From: DATCMH01 sp036563505
Lineage (GTDB): Bacteria > Pseudomonadota > Alphaproteobacteria > Rhizobiales > Beijerinckiaceae
Length of the DNA stretch: 64,000 nt
Direction: 5' to 3'
NCBI GenBank assembly: GCA_036563505.1
Contig: DATCMH010000009.1
Coordinates: 124,001-188,000, forward strand
Below are positions 26,060-35,362 of this stretch, one piece after another (position 1 is the first letter of the stretch; each line of letters begins with the position of its first letter). The notes under the pieces were generated by a model, which was not told the DNA's origin, did not search any database, and saw only the letters and a program-made list of their open reading frames with translations. The translations under genes were made by a program, and so were the position numbers.

Positions 26060-26156
26060 GGCCGGTCTCCCTTCTCGCACAATAACGGAGAGGAAGTTTA
26101 CGCCGCCTGCGGTCGCGGGGCCAACCCGAAGAGCCGGTCCCGCGGCCGGGAGCCGC

Positions 26157-27227
26157 TCACTGCGGCAGCTTGTCGTCGATGCCCTTCACGTAGAAGTTCA
26201 TGCCGAGCACCTGCTCGTCCGACAAGGCGCCCTGCCCCTTGCACTCCACGGTCGAGCCGTCCTGCTTCACAACGGGGCACTTGAAGGGGTTGAACTTGCC
26301 GGTTTTGATGGCGTTCTCAGTCTCTTCGGCCAGCTTTCTCACGTCATCCGGCATGTTCTTGTAGGGCGACATCTTCACCATGCCGCTGTCGAGACCGCCC
26401 CAGGTGTCGCCGGACTTCCAGGTGCCGTCGAGCACGGCGTTCACGCGCGAGACGTAGTAGTCGTTCCAGTCGTCGATGATCGCCGTGAGTTGGGCCTTGG
26501 GCGCGAAGCGCTCCATGTCGGTCGCCTGGCCGAAGCCGAAGCGGCCGCGGGCCTCCGCCGCCTGGATTGGGGCCGGGCTGTCCGTGTGCTGGGCGAGCAC
26601 GTCGACGCCCTGGTCAAGCAGAGCCTTGGCCGCGTCCGCTTCCTTGCCCGGGTCGAACCACGAGTTCACCCACACGACCTTCATCTTGATGTCGGGGCGC
26701 ACGGATTGAGCGCCGAGCATGTAGGCGTTGATGCCCGACACGACCTCTGGGATCGGGAAGGCGCCCACATAGCCGATCGTGCCGGATTTCGACATTTTTC
26801 CAGCGATCTGGCCGATGATGTAGCGGCCCTCATGGAACTTCGCCGCGTAAGTCGCGAGGTTCGGTGCCCGCTTGAAGCCGGTGGCGTGCTCGAACTTCAC
26901 ATCTGGGTATTTGCGGGCGACCTTAAGGGTCGGCTCCATGAAGCCGAAGGAGGTCGTGAAGATCAGCTTGTGGCCGGTGCGCACGAGCTGCTCGATGGGA
27001 CGCTCGGCATCCGCCTCGGAGACGCTCTCAACGAAAGTGGTCTCGACCTTGTCACCCAGAGCCTTTTCCACGGCCTTACGGCCCTGGTCGTGCTGATAGC
27101 TCCAGCCCAAATCGCCGACCGGGCCGACATAGATGAAGCCAACCTTCAGCTTTTGCTGCGCCGCGGCGCCGCCAGCGCTGAGAGCGAGGGCGAGGCCGGC
27201 GGCGATGGCTCCGGTGAAGCGTGTCAT
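26157..27227 (-). CDS. BMP-family ABC transporter substrate-binding protein
   Basis: 356 residues from ATG 27227, with signal peptide 1-23 (ends GGAAA-QQ). Features of the Bmp/PnrA family: KVGFIYVGPVGDLGWSYQHDQGRKAVE, FTTSFGFMEPTLKVA, and GYVGAFPIPEVVSGINAYMLGAQS. The family binds nucleosides and some other ligands. It follows the permease genes after 83 bp and completes the importer. The nicotinamidase gene follows 97 bp downstream, so a nucleoside or pyridine compound is a possible ligand. Confidence 0.92.
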   Translation of the reverse strand: MTRFTGAIAAGLALALSAGGAAAQQKLKVGFIYVGPVGDLGWSYQHDQGRKAVEKALGDKVETTFVESVSEADAERPIEQLVRTGHKLIFTTSFGFMEPTLKVARKYPDVKFEHATGFKRAPNLATYAAKFHEGRYIIGQIAGKMSKSGTIGYVGAFPIPEVVSGINAYMLGAQSVRPDIKMKVVWVNSWFDPGKEADAAKALLDQGVDVLAQHTDSPAPIQAAEARGRFGFGQATDMERFAPKAQLTAIIDDWNDYYVSRVNAVLDGTWKSGDTWGGLDSGMVKMSPYKNMPDDVRKLAEETENAIKTGKFNPFKCPVVKQDGSTVECKGQGALSDEQVLGMNFYVKGIDDKLPQ

Positions 27228-27310
27228 GCGTGGCGAGTCCGTCGTGAGGGGAAGAAGAGCCGTATTCGTCGCAGGTTGAAGGCGTCGGCGCAACCGTCTC
27301 GCGCGGTGCG

Positions 27311-28225
27311 TCAACGGTCCGGAACGAAGGCCTGACCGAGGGAGCCCGGGGCTCCGGCGGCGCGGTGCCGGCCGAGCGAAAGGAGCACGAGGACCAGGAT
27401 CGTCACGAGATAGGGCACGGCGGCCAGGGCCTGCGAGGGCAGACCGGTCTGCGCCGCCTGGGCGTGGAGTTGGAGGACGGTAGCCGCGCCGAAGAGGTAG
27501 GCTCCGACGAGCGCCCAGCCCGGCCGCCAGGCCGCGAAGACGACGAGCGCCAGCGCGATCCAGCCGCGGCCCGCGATCATGCCGGGCGACCAGAACCGGG
27601 TGTAGACGAGGGAGATGTAGGCCCCGGCAAGGCCGGCGCAGGCGCCGCCGAACAGCACGGCGAGAAGGCGCACCCGGAGCACGGGCAGGCCGAGGGCATG
27701 AGCGGAGGCATGGTTCTCGCCGACGCTGCGCAGGACGAGGCCGGCCCGGGTGCGGCGGATGAATACCGCGACGAGCGCGGTCAGGGCGATCGAGGCGTAG
27801 ACGAAGGCGTCCTGCCCGAAGAGCAGACGTCCGATGATCGGGATGTCCGTCAATCCGGGCAGGGCGAGGTGGCCGATGGCCTCGCGCCGCTGTCCGACGA
27901 AGGGCGCGCCGATGAGGCCGGACAGACCGAGCCCGGTGATGGTAAGGGCTAAACCAGAGGCGACTTGGTTCGCGGCGAAGCCGAGGACTGCGAGCGCGAA
28001 GAGCGCGGCCATCGCGGTGCCCGCCGCGAGGCCGCAGGCGATACCGAGAACGGTCGAATCGAAAGCCACGGCTCCCGCGAAGGCGCAGACGGCGCCCATC
28101 GCCATCATGCCTTCCACCCCGAGGTTGAGGGTCCCGGACCGCTCCGCCACGAGCTCGCCGAGTGCGGCCAGCAGCAAAGGCGTGGCCGCGGTGACGATGG
28201 TGAGCAGGATGGCTTCGACGATCAT
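27311..28225 (-). CDS. ABC transporter permease (BMP/nucleoside type), second subunit
   Basis: 304 residues from ATG 28225, which overlaps the first permease stop by 4 bp. About eight to nine hydrophobic segments; the signature ERSGTLNLGVEGMMAMGA near 28-45 and the EAA-like loop ENHASAHALGLPVLRVR mark the BPD_transp_2 family (RbsC/NupQ-like). It forms the membrane pore with the companion permease. Small residues and Leu/Val dominate as expected. Confidence 0.92.
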   Translation of the reverse strand: MIVEAILLTIVTAATPLLLAALGELVAERSGTLNLGVEGMMAMGAVCAFAGAVAFDSTVLGIACGLAAGTAMAALFALAVLGFAANQVASGLALTITGLGLSGLIGAPFVGQRREAIGHLALPGLTDIPIIGRLLFGQDAFVYASIALTALVAVFIRRTRAGLVLRSVGENHASAHALGLPVLRVRLLAVLFGGACAGLAGAYISLVYTRFWSPGMIAGRGWIALALVVFAAWRPGWALVGAYLFGAATVLQLHAQAAQTGLPSQALAAVPYLVTILVLVLLSLGRHRAAGAPGSLGQAFVPDR

Positions 28226-29295
28226 GGCGTGGCTCTCGCCGTCGCGACCAGCCGGACGCGGTAGCTTACGAGGGCGTCGGCGACGAGCACGCAGAGCAGG
28301 AGCAGGCCCTGGAAGGCCTGGGTGAGATCCAGGGGAAGCTTGAGCAGGATCTGCGCGCTCTCGCCGCCGATGAAGGTGAGCGCGAGGACGAGACCAGCGG
28401 CCAGGATGCCGAAGGGGTTGAGGCGACCGAGGAAGGCCACGGTGATCGCGGTGAAGCCGTAGCCGGGCGAGATGGCGGGCTGGAGCTGGCCGATCTGCCC
28501 CGACACCTCCACGATGCCGGCGAGCCCCGCCAAGGCCCCTGAGATGGCGAAGGCCACGAGCGTCGTCCGTTTCGGCTCGAACCCAGCGAAGGCCGCGGCC
28601 TTGGGCGCGTCGCCCGTGACCCGAAGGCGGTAGCCGAAGAGGGTTCGGCCGACCACCACGGCGGTGGCGAGCACTGCCACGAGCGCGAAGACGGAGCCGA
28701 GATGGATGCGGCCCGCCACCGCCGGCAGCGTCGCCGCCGGGTCGAAGGTGACGGTCTGGGGGAAGTTGAAGCCCTTCGGGTCGCGCCAGGGCCCGCGCAC
28801 GAGGTAGTCGAGCACGAGCTGGGCGACGTAGACCAGCATGAGGCTGACCAGGATCTCGCTCACCCCGAAGCGCACGCGCAGCAGGGCCGGGATCAGCGCG
28901 TAGAGCGCTCCGCCGAGCGCGCCGAGGGCCAGCATCGCGGGCAGAAGCCAGGGCCCGACCTCCGTGCCGTTCGTGCGCAAGGCCAGCCAGCCGCCGAGCA
29001 CGGCGCCGATCACGAACTGGCCCTCGGCCCCGATGTTCCAGAGGTTGGCGCGAAAGCAGTAGGACAGTCCGATGGCGATCAGGATCAGGGGCGTCGCCTT
29101 CACGGCGAGCTCCTGCAGAGCCCAAGGGTCTCCGAGCGGCCCCAGGATGTAGACCTGGAACGCCGCAAGCGGCGAGCGGCCGAGAAGAGCGATGAGGCCT
29201 CCCGCGAGGGCGAACGCGACGACGAGCGCCGCGACCGGTGCCAGGGCCCGCGCCCAGGGCGAGATTTCTGCCCGAGGCGTCAGCTCAAGCCGCAT
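28222..29295 (-). CDS. ABC transporter permease (BMP/nucleoside type), first subunit
   Basis: 357 residues, ATG 29295, overlapping the ATPase gene by 11 bp. Multiple membrane segments; the motif FRANLWNIGAEGQFVIGAVLGG near 82-103 is characteristic of NupP/YufP-type permeases, and GDAPKAAAFAGFEPKRTT is the cytoplasmic coupling loop. Works with the second permease and the two-domain ATPase in uptake. Confidence 0.92.
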   Translation of the reverse strand: MRLELTPRAEISPWARALAPVAALVVAFALAGGLIALLGRSPLAAFQVYILGPLGDPWALQELAVKATPLILIAIGLSYCFRANLWNIGAEGQFVIGAVLGGWLALRTNGTEVGPWLLPAMLALGALGGALYALIPALLRVRFGVSEILVSLMLVYVAQLVLDYLVRGPWRDPKGFNFPQTVTFDPAATLPAVAGRIHLGSVFALVAVLATAVVVGRTLFGYRLRVTGDAPKAAAFAGFEPKRTTLVAFAISGALAGLAGIVEVSGQIGQLQPAISPGYGFTAITVAFLGRLNPFGILAAGLVLALTFIGGESAQILLKLPLDLTQAFQGLLLLCVLVADALVSYRVRLVATARATP

Positions 29296-30829
29296 GCTGA
29301 CCGCCCTCGCCCGCCCCGACGCCCAGCATCTCGAGGCCGATCGCCTCCCGCGTCCACTCGCCCGTCGGGCGGGCCGGTCCGAGGCGGCCGTCGTGCAGTA
29401 CGGCGATCTGGTCGGCGATCTCGAACAGCTCGTCGAGGTCCTGGCTGATGAGCACCACGGCGCTGCCGGCCTCGGCGAGGTCGACCAGGGCTTGGCGGAT
29501 CAGGCGCGCGGCGCCGGCATCCACGCCCCACGTCGGCTGGTTGACGACGAGGAGCCTTGGCTGCCGGATGATCTCGCGGCCGATCACGAACTTCTGGAGG
29601 TTTCCGCCGGATAGCCGGCGCGCTTCGGGGTCGCGGTGCGGCACGCGCACGTCGAACTGCCGGGTGATGGCGTCCGCCAGCGTGCGGATCGCGCCGGGGG
29701 CCACGAGGCCAGCGCGCACGGTCGCCCCCTCGCCGTGGTGCGTGAGAAGGGCGTTGTCGGTCAGGGCGTGGGAGGGGACGGCGGCGTGGCCGAGCCGCTC
29801 CTCCGGCACGAACGCTGCCGAGCGAGCCCGGCGGGCCTCGACACCGAGATGGCCGACGGGCTCACGCTCGATCCGGATGGCGTCGGGCCGCGAAGCGAGA
29901 CGCTCGCCGGAGAGTGCCTCGAACAACTCACCCTGCCCGTTGCCGGCGACGCCCGCGATGCCGAGGATTTCCCCGCGCCAAGCCGTGAGGCTCAGATCGC
30001 GCAGGGGCTGACCGTGGAGGCCCTGAGGCGGCAGCGAGAGGTGATCGACGCGCAGCATCTCCGCGCGCTGGGCATGCGGCTCGTGCGCCTCGACGCGCCC
30101 GACCTCGCTGCCGACCATGAGTGCGGCGATGTCGCCGGCGCTCATCGCACGCGGGTCGGCGGTGGCCACGACTCGGCCCTGGCGCAGGATCGTCGCCCGG
30201 CGGCTCAGGCGGCGCACCTCCTCGAGCCTGTGCGAGATGTAGAGGATCGCCCGGCCTTCCGAGGCGAGCCGCTCCAGGGTGTCGAACAAGCGGTCGGCCT
30301 CCTGGGGCGTCAGGACCGAGGTCGGCTCGTCGAGCACCAGCAGCTTCGGGTTCTGGAGCAGGCAGCGGATGATCTCGATGCGCTGCCGCTCGCCAGCCGA
30401 CAGGCTCCAGACCGGCCGGCGCGGATCGAGGGCGAGGCCGTAAGTCTCGCCGACTTGCGACAGGCGCGCCCTGACGTCACGCAAGGAGAGGTCGGGGAGC
30501 GCCACGGCGACGTTCTCACCGACCGTCAGCGCCTCGAACAACGAGAAGTGCTGGAAGACCATGCCGATGCCGAGGCGGCGCGCCTCGACGGGCGAGGTGA
30601 TCGACACCGCCCTGCCCTGCCACAAGATCTCGCCCGCGCTCGGCTGGATCGCCCCGTACAGGATTTTGACCAGGGTCGACTTGCCGGCTCCGTTCTCGCC
30701 AAGCAGCGCGTGGATCTCCCCCGGTGCGACCTCGAGGTCGACGCCGTCGTTGGCGAGAAGGTCGCCGTAGCGCTTGGAGATGCCCCGCAACGCGACGAGG
30801 GGCTCGGGTTGACCCGATGCCACGATCAC
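29285..30829 (-). CDS. ABC transporter ATP-binding protein (BMP/nucleoside type)
   Basis: About 514 residues with two ATPase domains. The first is canonical: Walker A GENGAGKST, signature LSAGERQRIEIIRCL, Walker B LLVLDEPTSVL. In the second, Walker A is GVAGNGQGE, the signature is LSGGNLQKFVIGREI, and Walker B ends VVNQPTWGVD with Asn-Gln in place of Asp-Glu, so that site is probably inactive; both changes are common in this family. I chose GTG 30829 because AAGGA lies 6 bp upstream; a longer start (GTG 30868) would put 13 extra residues, encoded by octamer array C, on the protein. Confidence 0.9.
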   Translation of the reverse strand: MIVASGQPEPLVALRGISKRYGDLLANDGVDLEVAPGEIHALLGENGAGKSTLVKILYGAIQPSAGEILWQGRAVSITSPVEARRLGIGMVFQHFSLFEALTVGENVAVALPDLSLRDVRARLSQVGETYGLALDPRRPVWSLSAGERQRIEIIRCLLQNPKLLVLDEPTSVLTPQEADRLFDTLERLASEGRAILYISHRLEEVRRLSRRATILRQGRVVATADPRAMSAGDIAALMVGSEVGRVEAHEPHAQRAEMLRVDHLSLPPQGLHGQPLRDLSLTAWRGEILGIAGVAGNGQGELFEALSGERLASRPDAIRIEREPVGHLGVEARRARSAAFVPEERLGHAAVPSHALTDNALLTHHGEGATVRAGLVAPGAIRTLADAITRQFDVRVPHRDPEARRLSGGNLQKFVIGREIIRQPRLLVVNQPTWGVDAGAARLIRQALVDLAEAGSAVVLISQDLDELFEIADQIAVLHDGRLGPARPTGEWTREAIGLEMLGVGAGEGGQHAA

Positions 30830-30863
30830 GGGATCCTTCGATCCCGGGATGACGGGACCTTCA
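30816..30863. repeat. GATC-phased octamer array C
   Basis: Six units in strict 8-bp register from 30816: GATC begins units at 30824, 30832 and 30840, GATG at 30816 and 30848, GACC at 30856. The second unit is GATCACGG. The array spans the start region of the ABC ATPase gene and contains its likely GTG start and ribosome site. Confidence 0.8.
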
Positions 30864-30908
30864 AACACTTCCGTATCGACCTTGCCGCCGAGTCGGTCCC
30901 GTCTGCGA

Positions 30909-31886
30909 TCATCCCGGGATCATCACGGTCGCACCCGTGGTCTCGCGGGCCTCGAGCGCCCGATGAACCGAGGCAGCCTCGCTCAGCTTCGCCCGGTGAT
31001 GCACCGGAATCGTCACGGCGCCGGAGGCGATGACCCCAAACAGGTCGGCTGCCATGGCGTCCAGGCTCTCGCGCTTCGACGCATGGGTGAACAAGGTCGG
31101 CCGCGTCGCGTAGAGCGAGCCCTTCTGGGCGAGAAGGCCGATGTTGAAGGCGTCCACTGGCCCCGAGGCCGAACCGAAGCTCGCAAACAGGCCGAAGGGC
31201 TTGAGGCAGTCGAGGGAGCCCGGGAAGGTATCCTTGCCGACACCGTCATAGACGACGTCGCACAGCGCGCCGCCCGTGATCTCGCGCACGCGATCGACGA
31301 AGTTCTCCTCACGATAGAGGATGACGTGATCGCAGCCGTTCTGCCGTGCCAGGTCGGCCTTGTCGGCCGATCCCACCGTGCCGATCACCGTCGCGCCCAG
31401 ATGCTTCGCCCATTGGCAGGCGATGAGGCCGACGCCGCCCGCCGCGGCGTGGAAAAGGATCGTCTCTCCCGCTTTCAGGACGTGCGTCCGCCGCAGGAGG
31501 TATTGCGCCGTCAGGCCCTTCAGCATCATCGCCGCGGCGGTCGCGTCGTCGACGCCCGCGGGCACGTGTACGAGCGCGCTCGCCGGCACGATCCGCTCGT
31601 CGGCGTAGGCCCCGATCGCCGTGCCGTAAGCGACCCGATCGCCGGGCTTGAACTCGGACACGCCCTCGCCGACCGACACCACCGTGCCAGCGCCCTCGCT
31701 GCCGGGGATGAAGGGCATGCTCGGCTGCGGATAGAGACCAGTGCGATGATAGACGTCGATGAAGTTGACGCCGATCGCGGTCTGCCGAATGCGGACCTGT
31801 CCCGGGCCGGGCTCCGGCACGTCCACGCCCTCGTAGACCAGAACCTCCGGCCCGCCGTACTGATGCACCCGAATCGCGTTCGCCAT
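30909..31886 (-). CDS. Quinone oxidoreductase (zeta-crystallin-like)
   Basis: 325 residues from ATG 31886. Zinc-free medium-chain dehydrogenase/reductase: IGVNFIDVYHRTGLY near 38-52, substrate-side PGSEGAGTVVSVGEGV, and NADPH-binding HAAAGGVGLIACQWAKHLGA near 145. This is the QOR/YhdH-like group that reduces quinones with NADPH. Its last residues (VMIPG) are encoded by a GATC-rich stretch (30907-30921) that resembles the arrays but is not in 8-bp register. It lies 79 bp before the ABC ATPase on the same strand. Confidence 0.93.
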   Translation of the reverse strand: MANAIRVHQYGGPEVLVYEGVDVPEPGPGQVRIRQTAIGVNFIDVYHRTGLYPQPSMPFIPGSEGAGTVVSVGEGVSEFKPGDRVAYGTAIGAYADERIVPASALVHVPAGVDDATAAAMMLKGLTAQYLLRRTHVLKAGETILFHAAAGGVGLIACQWAKHLGATVIGTVGSADKADLARQNGCDHVILYREENFVDRVREITGGALCDVVYDGVGKDTFPGSLDCLKPFGLFASFGSASGPVDAFNIGLLAQKGSLYATRPTLFTHASKRESLDAMAADLFGVIASGAVTIPVHHRAKLSEAASVHRALEARETTGATVMIPG

Positions 31887-32035
31887 CCCAAGCCTTTCGC
31901 GTCTATGGCCGCCATCATAGGGAGTGTGGCGACGGGACTGCAACGTCGCGACCCGTTCGGCCGTGGTGCCGCGTCGCAGGCGCGGCGGCTCGGAGGCGGG
32001 TATGTTCGCCGGGGTGGCAGCAACGAGCGGGCACG

Positions 32036-33283
32036 ATGAGCGGCACGGATTTCGACGTCACGGTCGTCGGCGCGGGCGCGGTCGGGATCGCGGCGGCGCT
32101 CGCCTTCCACCGCGACGGCCGGCGCACGGCCCTTGTCGGACGACCAGAGGCCCGCGACGACGGGCGAACGGTGGCGCTGCTCGACGGCTCCGTGCGGCTT
32201 CTCGCGGCTTTAGATGCTTGGGACGCGGTCGGGCCGGAGGCGGCGCCTCTCGCAATCATGCGGCTCATCGACGACACCGGCAGCCTGTTCCGCCCGCCGC
32301 CAGTGGACTTCCACGCCGAGGAGATCGGCCTGCCCTGCTTCGGTTGGAACATCCCGGCGGCCGCTTTGGCCCGCTCGCTCGCCGCCGAGGCGGACCGGCA
32401 GGGTCTGCCGATGATCGAGGGAAGCGCGACCGGCCTTGTCTCCGGCAGTGACGCGACCGCCATTGCACTGACCAACGGGCGGAGCATCACGAGCCGTCTC
32501 GTCGTTGCCGCCGACGGCCGCGAATCCACGCTGCGCGAGGCGGCAGGCATCGCGGCGCGGCGCTGGTCCTATCCGCAGACGGCGCTCACGGGCGCCTTTA
32601 CCCACGACCGCGACCACCGGGACGTTTCGACCGAATTCCACACCAAGGAGGGGCCGTTCACGCTGGTCCCCCTGCCCGGCCGTCGGTCGAGCCTGGTCTG
32701 GATGATGCGCGACCATCGCGCCGAGGCAGTTGCCGCGCTCGATGACGCTGATTTCGCGCGCGCCGTGGAGCATCAGGCGCAATCCATGCTCGGGCGCATG
32801 CGCCTCGACGGTCCGCGCGGCAGGATTCCCATGAACGGCTTAGCGGTCGACGCTTATGCCGCCCCGCGCCTCGCCCTCGTAGGCGAAGCGGCACACGTCT
32901 TCCCGCCGATCGGGGCGCAGGGCCTCAACCTCGGCTTCCGCGACGTGGCGGCCCTGCGCGACGCCGTCTTCGACCATGGCCGGGGCGACGGCGATCCCGG
33001 CGGCGAGGCGGTGCTCGACGGTTATGGACGCGGCCGAGCCCGGGACGTGCGCCTGCGCGCGGGTGCGGTGGACGCGCTCAATCGCAGCCTCCTGGCCGAT
33101 CTGCTTCCCGTAGATTTCGCCCGGGGCTTCGGGCTTCTCGCCCTCGGCACGTTCGGCCCCTTGCGACGGGCGGTGATGCGCGAAGGCATTCTGCCGAGGC
33201 GCGCCGCGCCACGACTCATGCGGCAGCCCGAGACCGAACCTGCCCGGATCACGGGATCACGGGATCACGGCGTCCTGTCGTGA
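32036..33283 (+). CDS. UbiH/UbiF-family FAD monooxygenase
   Basis: 415 residues. N-terminal FAD-binding VVGAGAVGIAAALAFHRDG (10-28), the DG motif ADGRESTLREAAGI near 160, and the second FAD motif LVGEAAHVFPPIGAQGLNLGFRDV near 280. These match ubiquinone-biosynthesis hydroxylases that add oxygen to the quinone ring; which ring position cannot be told. The final residues (ITGSRDHGVLS) are encoded by octamer array E, and the gene overlaps the 3' end of the convergent CoA-transferase by 27 bp. Confidence 0.9.
   Translation: MSGTDFDVTVVGAGAVGIAAALAFHRDGRRTALVGRPEARDDGRTVALLDGSVRLLAALDAWDAVGPEAAPLAIMRLIDDTGSLFRPPPVDFHAEEIGLPCFGWNIPAAALARSLAAEADRQGLPMIEGSATGLVSGSDATAIALTNGRSITSRLVVAADGRESTLREAAGIAARRWSYPQTALTGAFTHDRDHRDVSTEFHTKEGPFTLVPLPGRRSSLVWMMRDHRAEAVAALDDADFARAVEHQAQSMLGRMRLDGPRGRIPMNGLAVDAYAAPRLALVGEAAHVFPPIGAQGLNLGFRDVAALRDAVFDHGRGDGDPGGEAVLDGYGRGRARDVRLRAGAVDALNRSLLADLLPVDFARGFGLLALGTFGPLRRAVMREGILPRRAAPRLMRQPETEPARITGSRDHGVLS
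33247..33278. repeat. GATC-phased octamer array E
   Basis: Three identical GATCACGG units start at 33247, 33255 and 33263, with a degenerate fourth (CGTCCTGT) at 33271. This is the most regular array. It forms the shared tail of two convergent genes and supplies the stop codon of the minus-strand one. Confidence 0.85.
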
Positions 33284-34378
33284 CGCGTCGTCTACCCCCG
33301 CCACGCGGCGGAAGTCGGTCGCGTCACGGCGCAGCGCCGGCGCGAGCGGCAGCGGCGTGATCGGAATGCCGTCCCGCCCGGCGTCGGCGCGCGCCGCCCA
33401 CAAGCCGCGCGCCCGGAAATGCGGGTCGGCCAGCGCCTCCTGGAGGCTGGCGACGACGCAGCAACAGCAATCGAGGGGCTCGAGGCGGGCGCTCCACGCC
33501 GCGGCCGGCTCGGCGCGCAGGATCGCCGCGATGGCGACGCGGGTCGCTGCGGGATCGCAGCTGTCGTCGCGCAGGTCTGAAGGCAGGCCAATGCCCTCGC
33601 AGAAGGCTCGCCAGAACTTCTCTTCTAAAGCGCCGACCGCGACGAAGCGGCCGTCGGCGGTGTCATAGAGGCCGTAGCGCGGGCTGCCGCCGGCGAGCCT
33701 GTTCTCTCCCGGGCCGGGAAACGCACCCGTCGCGAAACCCTCGGCGAGGCCGTACCAGGCGAAGGTGAACAGGGCGTCGGTCATCGCGATGTCGAGATAC
33801 GTCCCCTTGCCCGTCCGGTCGCGCTGCCGCAGGGCGAGAAGGATGTTGAGCACGGCCGGCATCGACCCGCCGCCGATATCGGCGACGAGGGCTGCCGGCG
33901 TCGCCGGTGCGCCGGGCACTCCGGGCGCCAGCGACAGGAGGCCCGAGCGCGCCTGGTAGTTGATGTCGTGACCCGCTTCCCCCGCCCGCGGCCCGGCCTG
34001 GCCGTAGCCGCTGATCGAGCAGTAGATCAGGCCCGGGTTGAGCGCGGCCGCGGCCTCATAGCCGAGGCCGAGCCGATCCATCACGCCGGGCCGGAACTGC
34101 TCGACGAGGATGTCGGCCCGTTTCAGATACGGGTCGAGCGCGGCGCGGCCCGCCGGCGATTTCAGGTCGACGAACAGTGAGGTCTTGCCGGCGTTGAGGA
34201 CAGCGAACGGCGCCGAGATGTCGCCGGAGGCCGGCGGGAACGCGCGCATGTCCTCCCCGCCAGGGCGCTCGACCTTGACCACCTCCGCCCCGGCCTCGGC
34301 CAGCATCAAGGTCGCGAGCGGCCCCGGCAGCAGAGTCGAGAAGTCGAGGACGAGCAGTCCGTCGAGGGGGAGCGGCAT
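33257..34378 (-). CDS. Class III CoA-transferase (CaiB/BaiF family)
   Basis: 373 residues. N-terminus LLVLDFSTLLPGPLATLMLAEAGAEVVKVERPGG and the catalytic-Asp motif GHDINYQARSGLLSL near 155 define the family, which includes formyl-CoA transferase and alpha-methylacyl-CoA racemase; GGSPRYGLYDTADGRFVAVGALE near 235 resembles the racemase branch. Substrate unknown. It follows the AEC permease gene after 9 bp, so the two form an operon. The C-terminal DAVIP is encoded by octamer array E. Confidence 0.92.
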   Translation of the reverse strand: MPLPLDGLLVLDFSTLLPGPLATLMLAEAGAEVVKVERPGGEDMRAFPPASGDISAPFAVLNAGKTSLFVDLKSPAGRAALDPYLKRADILVEQFRPGVMDRLGLGYEAAAALNPGLIYCSISGYGQAGPRAGEAGHDINYQARSGLLSLAPGVPGAPATPAALVADIGGGSMPAVLNILLALRQRDRTGKGTYLDIAMTDALFTFAWYGLAEGFATGAFPGPGENRLAGGSPRYGLYDTADGRFVAVGALEEKFWRAFCEGIGLPSDLRDDSCDPAATRVAIAAILRAEPAAAWSARLEPLDCCCCVVASLQEALADPHFRARGLWAARADAGRDGIPITPLPLAPALRRDATDFRRVAGVDDASRQDAVIP

Positions 34379-34387
34379 CGCTTCAGG

Positions 34388-35362
34388 TCACGGCAGGAGA
34401 GCGTTGGCCGGCATCCTGCCCGTCCTGATGAACCAGAGGAAGGCCGTCAGCGTCACCATCGACACGACGGTGCCGAGGAGCACGCACGCCGAGGCGCGCT
34501 CGACACCGACGTCGTACTGGGTCGAGATCACGAAGATGTTGAGCGCCGGCGGAAGCGCCGCCATCACGACCGCGGCGTAGATCCAGTTCGGGTCGAAGCC
34601 GCCGAGTTCGGAAAGAACGAGCCAGACCAAGAGCGGGTGCAGCACGAGCTTGATGATCACGAGGAGCGGCACTTCGAGGCTCACCCGCCCGAGAGGGCGT
34701 AGGGCCACCGTCACGCCGAGAACAAATAGAGCGCAGGGCGCCGCGGCGCCGGAGAGCCAGGACACCATCTTGTCGAGGGCTTCGGGCAATCGCACCTGCC
34801 CGTAGCTCGCCATCACCCCGGCCAGCGTCGCGAGGTTGAACGGGTGGGTCGCCACCCGCCGTCCGACCTCGGCGACTGTGGCGGCGAAGCTGCGCTTCTC
34901 GCGTCCGCCGAACGCCATCAGGAGCGGGATTGCGGAGAACAGGAACAGGCTGTCGAATACGAAGATCAGGACGACGGGCGGGCTCGCCCCGGCCCCGAGG
35001 GCGGAGAGCACCAGGGGCGGGCCCATATAGCCGATGTTGGAGTACGAACCCGCGACGCCTTGCATGACCGCCTCCGGCACGTCGCGCCGCGTCCGCCACA
35101 GGCCGACGAGGAACGAGAGCGCGAACGCCGCGGCAGTGCAGAGCGTGGTGCCGAGGATGAAGCGGCCGTTCGCGAGCTCCGCCAGCGGCTTGTCGGAGAT
35201 CAGCCGGTAGAAGAGGCAGGGCAGCGCGACGTAGATGATGAAGAACTGCATCCAGGCCAGTCCCGCCTCGGGCCGCGGCACGAGCTTGCCACAGGCGAAA
35301 CCGAGCGCGATCAGGCCGAAGAAGGGCGCGACGAGGTTGAGGAGCCCGACGAGCTCGGCCAT
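34388..35362 (-). CDS. Auxin efflux carrier (AEC) family transporter
   Basis: 324 residues with about ten hydrophobic segments in two sets of five separated by a hydrophilic loop (MAFGGREKRSFAATVAEVGRR). GSYSNIGYMGPPLVL near 125 and the C-terminal PPALNIFVISTQYDVGVERAS are typical of bacterial AEC/MdcF-like carriers, often for malonate, malate or other organic acids. Co-transcription with the CoA-transferase suggests export or import of an acid that is activated or released as a CoA ester. Direction and substrate are not readable. Confidence 0.88.
   Translation of the reverse strand: MAELVGLLNLVAPFFGLIALGFACGKLVPRPEAGLAWMQFFIIYVALPCLFYRLISDKPLAELANGRFILGTTLCTAAAFALSFLVGLWRTRRDVPEAVMQGVAGSYSNIGYMGPPLVLSALGAGASPPVVLIFVFDSLFLFSAIPLLMAFGGREKRSFAATVAEVGRRVATHPFNLATLAGVMASYGQVRLPEALDKMVSWLSGAAAPCALFVLGVTVALRPLGRVSLEVPLLVIIKLVLHPLLVWLVLSELGGFDPNWIYAAVVMAALPPALNIFVISTQYDVGVERASACVLLGTVVSMVTLTAFLWFIRTGRMPANALLP

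Noticed and set aside
30907..30921. Two GATC words at the end of the quinone oxidoreductase gene as another array
   Set aside because: They are 11 bp apart, out of the 8-bp register, and fall in coding sequence.
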